A stretch of 25,958 nucleotides of DNA from Candidatus Gorgonimonas leptogorgiae (GTDB taxonomy: Bacteria > Pseudomonadota > Gammaproteobacteria > Pseudomonadales > Endozoicomonadaceae): positions 1-25,958 of the forward strand of contig CAKNAD010000008.1 of NCBI GenBank assembly GCA_929200515.1, given 5' to 3'. Under the pieces are notes generated by a model. It was not told the origin of the DNA and did no database searches. It saw only the letters and a list, made by a program, of their open reading frames with translations. The first letter of the stretch is position 1. Every line of letters starts with the position of its first letter. The position numbers and the translations under genes were made by a program. Of this stretch, positions 23,815-25,958 are shown in pieces.

Positions 23815-24297
23815 ATGAAAAATAATAAAATACATATAAAGTTTATATTGATAAGTTTTTTGTTGCTAACTAGCTGTGCTTTTGATCCACCAGTTCAGCT
23901 AACCCCGCTTGAAATCCAAAATATACAATCTAGGTCTTATGATGCAGATAAAAAAATAGTTTTTGCTAGTGTGGTTTCTGTATTTCAAGACTTAGGTTAT
24001 ACTATCAATAGTGCTAACTTTGATACTGGGTTTATCTCTGCTGAAAGTGCGGCAACTAGTGATTTTTCATCTAAGTTTATGTTAGGAATATCAGAAGTAA
24101 AGCAAACTAAAGCCACTGCTTTTATCGAAGAGTTTAAGGGCAAATCTAGAGTTAGACTTAACTTTGTAACTAGTAGTCGTAGCTCTTACGAAGGTGGGCA
24201 AACAGATAGACAAGATCGACCAATATTAAACTCTCAGGTTTATCAAAATGCTTTCGAAAAAATAGCAAATTCTATTTTTGTAAGAACGAATGAGTAG
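23815..24297 (+). CDS. Putative outer-membrane lipoprotein, unknown function
   Basis: A 160-residue protein with a lipoprotein signal (hydrophobic ILISFLLL, lipobox LTSC, Cys21). The mature region contains 'QSRSYDADKKIVFASVVSVFQDLGYTINSANFDTGFISAES', a pattern I know from uncharacterised proteobacterial lipoproteins in which an alpha/beta domain recurs after 'LQDLG(F/Y).I'. I cannot assign a named family with confidence. Residues at +2/+3 after Cys are Ala-Phe, consistent with outer-membrane sorting rather than inner-membrane retention. The ribosome binding site AAGGGA overlaps the stop of the preceding gene, so the two are likely co-expressed. Confidence 0.8.
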   Translation: MKNNKIHIKFILISFLLLTSCAFDPPVQLTPLEIQNIQSRSYDADKKIVFASVVSVFQDLGYTINSANFDTGFISAESAATSDFSSKFMLGISEVKQTKATAFIEEFKGKSRVRLNFVTSSRSSYEGGQTDRQDRPILNSQVYQNAFEKIANSIFVRTNE

Positions 24298-24333
24298 CTA
24301 TTAATTTTAAAGCGTCTATGGTAAGCAGGCTAA

Positions 24334-24385
24334 TATATACAGGTGCAGTTGGAAATGCGAGTTTTCAGCAAGTGATTATAAGTAA
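24334..24385 (+). repeat. Dispersed intergenic repeat, copy C
   Basis: TATATACAGGTGCAGTTGGA followed by AATGCGAGTTTTCAGC. The opening TATATACA and the GCAG.TG.AAATGC...TTTCAG pattern are shared with copies D and E, and the GTTGGAAATGC core with copies A and B. It lies between the lipoprotein gene and tdh. Confidence 0.6.
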
Positions 24386-24535
24386 ACAGTAAAGAAGTTT
24401 TTTTCAACATAATCCTCGTAGTTAGGGGAGTATGGTGGGTTATTACTAGAGTTTTTCTTTAGTTTGAAGGAGCATGGTTTACACGGCTTTTATAAAAAAG
24501 TAAATCAATATAATTACTTATCGAGGTAATAAAAT

Positions 24536-24616
24536 ATGAGACATGCACCTATTGAGTTAGGGATAAACTTCTTTATTGTTTGTAGCTTTGTACCTATAAT
24601 AAATGTATTTATTTAA
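24536..24616 (+). CDS. Possible 26-residue hydrophobic small protein or leader peptide before tdh
   Basis: The ATG at 24536 is preceded by GAGG (24522-24525... about 10 nt upstream) and opens a 26-codon frame, MRHAPIELGINFFIVCSFVP then IINVFI, ending at TAA 24614-24616, 27 nt before tdh. The product is Ile/Phe-rich with one plausible membrane segment. It could be a small membrane protein, a leader that couples translation into tdh, or chance. Nothing in it is a known family. Confidence 0.3.
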   Translation: MRHAPIELGINFFIVCSFVPIINVFI

Positions 24617-24643
24617 ACAACCATAACCTCTTAAGATAAATTT

Positions 24644-25666
24644 ATGAAAGCATTAGCGAAAACAAGCCCTTCTCCTGGTATCAACATGATTGAATACCAA
24701 AAGCCGAAAATAAAAGACGATGAGGTTCTTGTAAAAATAAAAAAAACTGCTATTTGTGGTACAGATCTTCATATTTATAACTGGGATGAATGGGCCCAGC
24801 GTAATGTTCCGCTAAACATGCCAGTAGGCCATGAATTTTACGGGGAAATCGTAGGAAAAGGTAACAAAGTAGAAGGTTTAGAGCTACATGATAGAGTATC
24901 AGGAGAGGGGCATATAACCTGCGGAATCTGTCGTAATTGTAGAGCAGGGAACCGCCATTATTGTAATAGTACTAAAGGAATAGGAGTAAATCATCCAGGA
25001 GCATTTGTAGAATATTTAGCAATCCCAGCTATAAATGTGTATAAGATCCCCGATACGATTTCTGATGATTTAGCTTCTATATTTGATCCCTTTGGAAATG
25101 CAACACATACCGCATTATCTTTTGATTTAGTAGGGGAAGATGTTTTAATAACAGGTGCCGGACCTATAGGGATTATGGCTGCTTGTATTTGTAGACATGC
25201 AGGAGCTAAGAATATTGTAATAACAGATATAAACGAATTTAGGCTAGATTTAGCAAGAAAAATGAACGTTGCTTATGTTGTTAATACTAAAACCCATATG
25301 TTGGAAGATACGGTATCAGCTCTAAATATTGTAGAAGGTTTTGATGTTGGTTTAGAGATGTCTGGTAGCCAAATAGCTTTTAATCAAATGATTAAACATA
25401 TGAATTATGCTGGCAATATAGCTCTATTAGGAATACTGCCTTCTGGAGTGGGTATTGACTGGAGTGCTATAATTTTTAAAAGTATAACTATAAAAGGGAT
25501 TTATGGAAGAAAAATATTTGACACTTGGTATAAAATGTCAAGTATGCTCCAATCTGGATTAAATATTACCCCCATTATAACTCATCACTTCGGTATAGAT
25601 GACTTCCAAAAAGGGTTTGATGTTATGAACTCAGGAAGGTGTGGTAAGGTTATACTAGAGTGGTAG
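24644..25666 (+). CDS. tdh: L-threonine 3-dehydrogenase
   Basis: A 340-residue zinc- and NAD-dependent medium-chain dehydrogenase that oxidises threonine to 2-amino-3-ketobutyrate (E. coli Tdh is 341). Catalytic zinc ligands are Cys38 (AICGTDLHIYNWDEW) and His63-Glu64 (VGHEF). The structural zinc site is Cys93, Cys96, Cys99 and Cys107 (CGICRNCRAGNRHYC). The Rossmann motif is GAGPIG (171-176). 'FDPFGNATHTALSF' and 'KGIYGRKIFDTWYKM' are Tdh hallmarks separating it from other alcohol dehydrogenases. The usual partner kbl (glycine C-acetyltransferase), often adjacent, is not seen on either side within the window. The ribosome binding site is weak (AAGA). A 7-bp hairpin lies 63 nt after the stop. 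Confidence 0.96.
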   Translation: MKALAKTSPSPGINMIEYQKPKIKDDEVLVKIKKTAICGTDLHIYNWDEWAQRNVPLNMPVGHEFYGEIVGKGNKVEGLELHDRVSGEGHITCGICRNCRAGNRHYCNSTKGIGVNHPGAFVEYLAIPAINVYKIPDTISDDLASIFDPFGNATHTALSFDLVGEDVLITGAGPIGIMAACICRHAGAKNIVITDINEFRLDLARKMNVAYVVNTKTHMLEDTVSALNIVEGFDVGLEMSGSQIAFNQMIKHMNYAGNIALLGILPSGVGIDWSAIIFKSITIKGIYGRKIFDTWYKMSSMLQSGLNITPIITHHFGIDDFQKGFDVMNSGRCGKVILEW

Positions 25667-25729
25667 ATGATCGACACAAAATCAGGGTTTAAATAAAAAT
25701 ATTACTTAGTATATCTAAATAAGCGAGAC

Positions 25730-25754
25730 ATCTAGCTTGCAAAATGTGCTAGAT
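25730..25754 (+). terminator. Weak possible terminator of tdh
   Basis: A perfect 7-bp stem ATCTAGC/GCTAGAT with an 11-nt loop is followed by a short mixed A/T run rather than a clean T-tract, 63 nt after the tdh stop. Confidence 0.4.
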
Positions 25755-25767
25755 AAATATTTTGAAG

Positions 25768-25824
25768 TATATACACGTAGCAGATGAAAATTCTAGGTTT
25801 CAGGGCTAAGTAAAATAGTTTAAT
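25768..25824 (+). repeat. Dispersed intergenic repeat, copy E (inverted partner of copy D)
   Basis: TATATACACGTAGCAGATGA then AAATTCTAGGTTTCAGGGC. It matches the reverse complement of 1-57 at 53 of 57 positions. It lies about 100 nt downstream of tdh. Confidence 0.7.
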
Positions 25825-25958
25825 TCGAGGCAAAATACTGCAGGAATGCAAGTGCATTTCAAAGTGTTTTAACGATGAAGTAAATCTTTTTAATAGCCCC
25901 CAGAGGGCAAGGTTTCTAAGCTTTTATCCTGCGTTAGTATTTCTTGATTTAGTCGACA

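Larger units (their letters stand above)
25667..25958. other. Region after tdh: hairpin, repeat and no gene
   Basis: About 290 nt with no coding frame I can support. It holds a hairpin ATCTAGC/GCTAGAT (25730-25736/25748-25754), followed by AAATATTTT, which may be a weak tdh terminator. It also holds repeat copy E (25768-25824) and an imperfect GAATGCA/TGCATTTC hairpin near 25844-25860. Confidence 0.5.

Overview
The window is a strongly A+T-rich stretch of chromosome from a gammaproteobacterium. It carries the replication-initiation neighbourhood: dnaA, dnaN, recF, gyrB, mnmG and the rpmH-rnpA-yidD-yidC block. Protein-level resemblance throughout is to gammaproteobacterial families (two-domain HldE, GmhA, YidC with a periplasmic domain, TtcA, Tdh, a FimV-like LysM protein, BamE-like lipoprotein). 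The low G+C, wide intergenic spacing and two eukaryotic-type protein kinases suggest a host-associated or intracellular lineage (Legionellales/Thiotrichales-like). That is inference; I cannot name the genus.

Layout. 1-118: a dispersed repeat copy and a terminator. 118-3955, all minus: rpmH, rnpA, yidD and yidC, followed by a FimV-like two-LysM protein. 4213-6717: divergent heptose genes gmhA (-) and hldE (+). 7516-8388: an EamA-type permease (+). 8426-11148: a tandem pair of kinase paralogs (-). 11596-14010: gyrB (+), convergent with the dnaA-dnaN-recF operon (-, 17834 to 14083). recF carries a perfect parS palindrome inside its coding sequence. 17835-18676: the likely oriC, with four abutting 11-bp DnaA-box repeats plus a fifth. 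18677-20578: mnmG (+), followed by a small Lys/Asn/Thr-rich gene (-), three perfect DnaA boxes, and ttcA (-). 22353-24297: rsgA and two lipoproteins (+). 24644-25666: threonine dehydrogenase tdh (+). The window closes with an inverted copy of the repeat found at base 1.

How the genes work together. Most are housekeeping. DnaA, the clamp and gyrase serve replication, and parS marks the origin domain for ParB. RpmH, RnpA, YidD and YidC link ribosome/RNase P supply to membrane insertion. MnmG and TtcA modify tRNA, and RsgA matures the 30S subunit. GmhA and HldE make the ADP-heptose precursor for LPS core. The accessory parts are the kinase pair, the permease, the small disordered protein and a family of about 50-bp intergenic repeats.

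The usual order is disturbed. rpmH and dnaA, normally adjacent and head-to-head, lie about 12.4 kb apart on the same strand, and gyrB is inverted relative to recF. No transposase, integrase, CRISPR array, rRNA or tRNA gene was seen.
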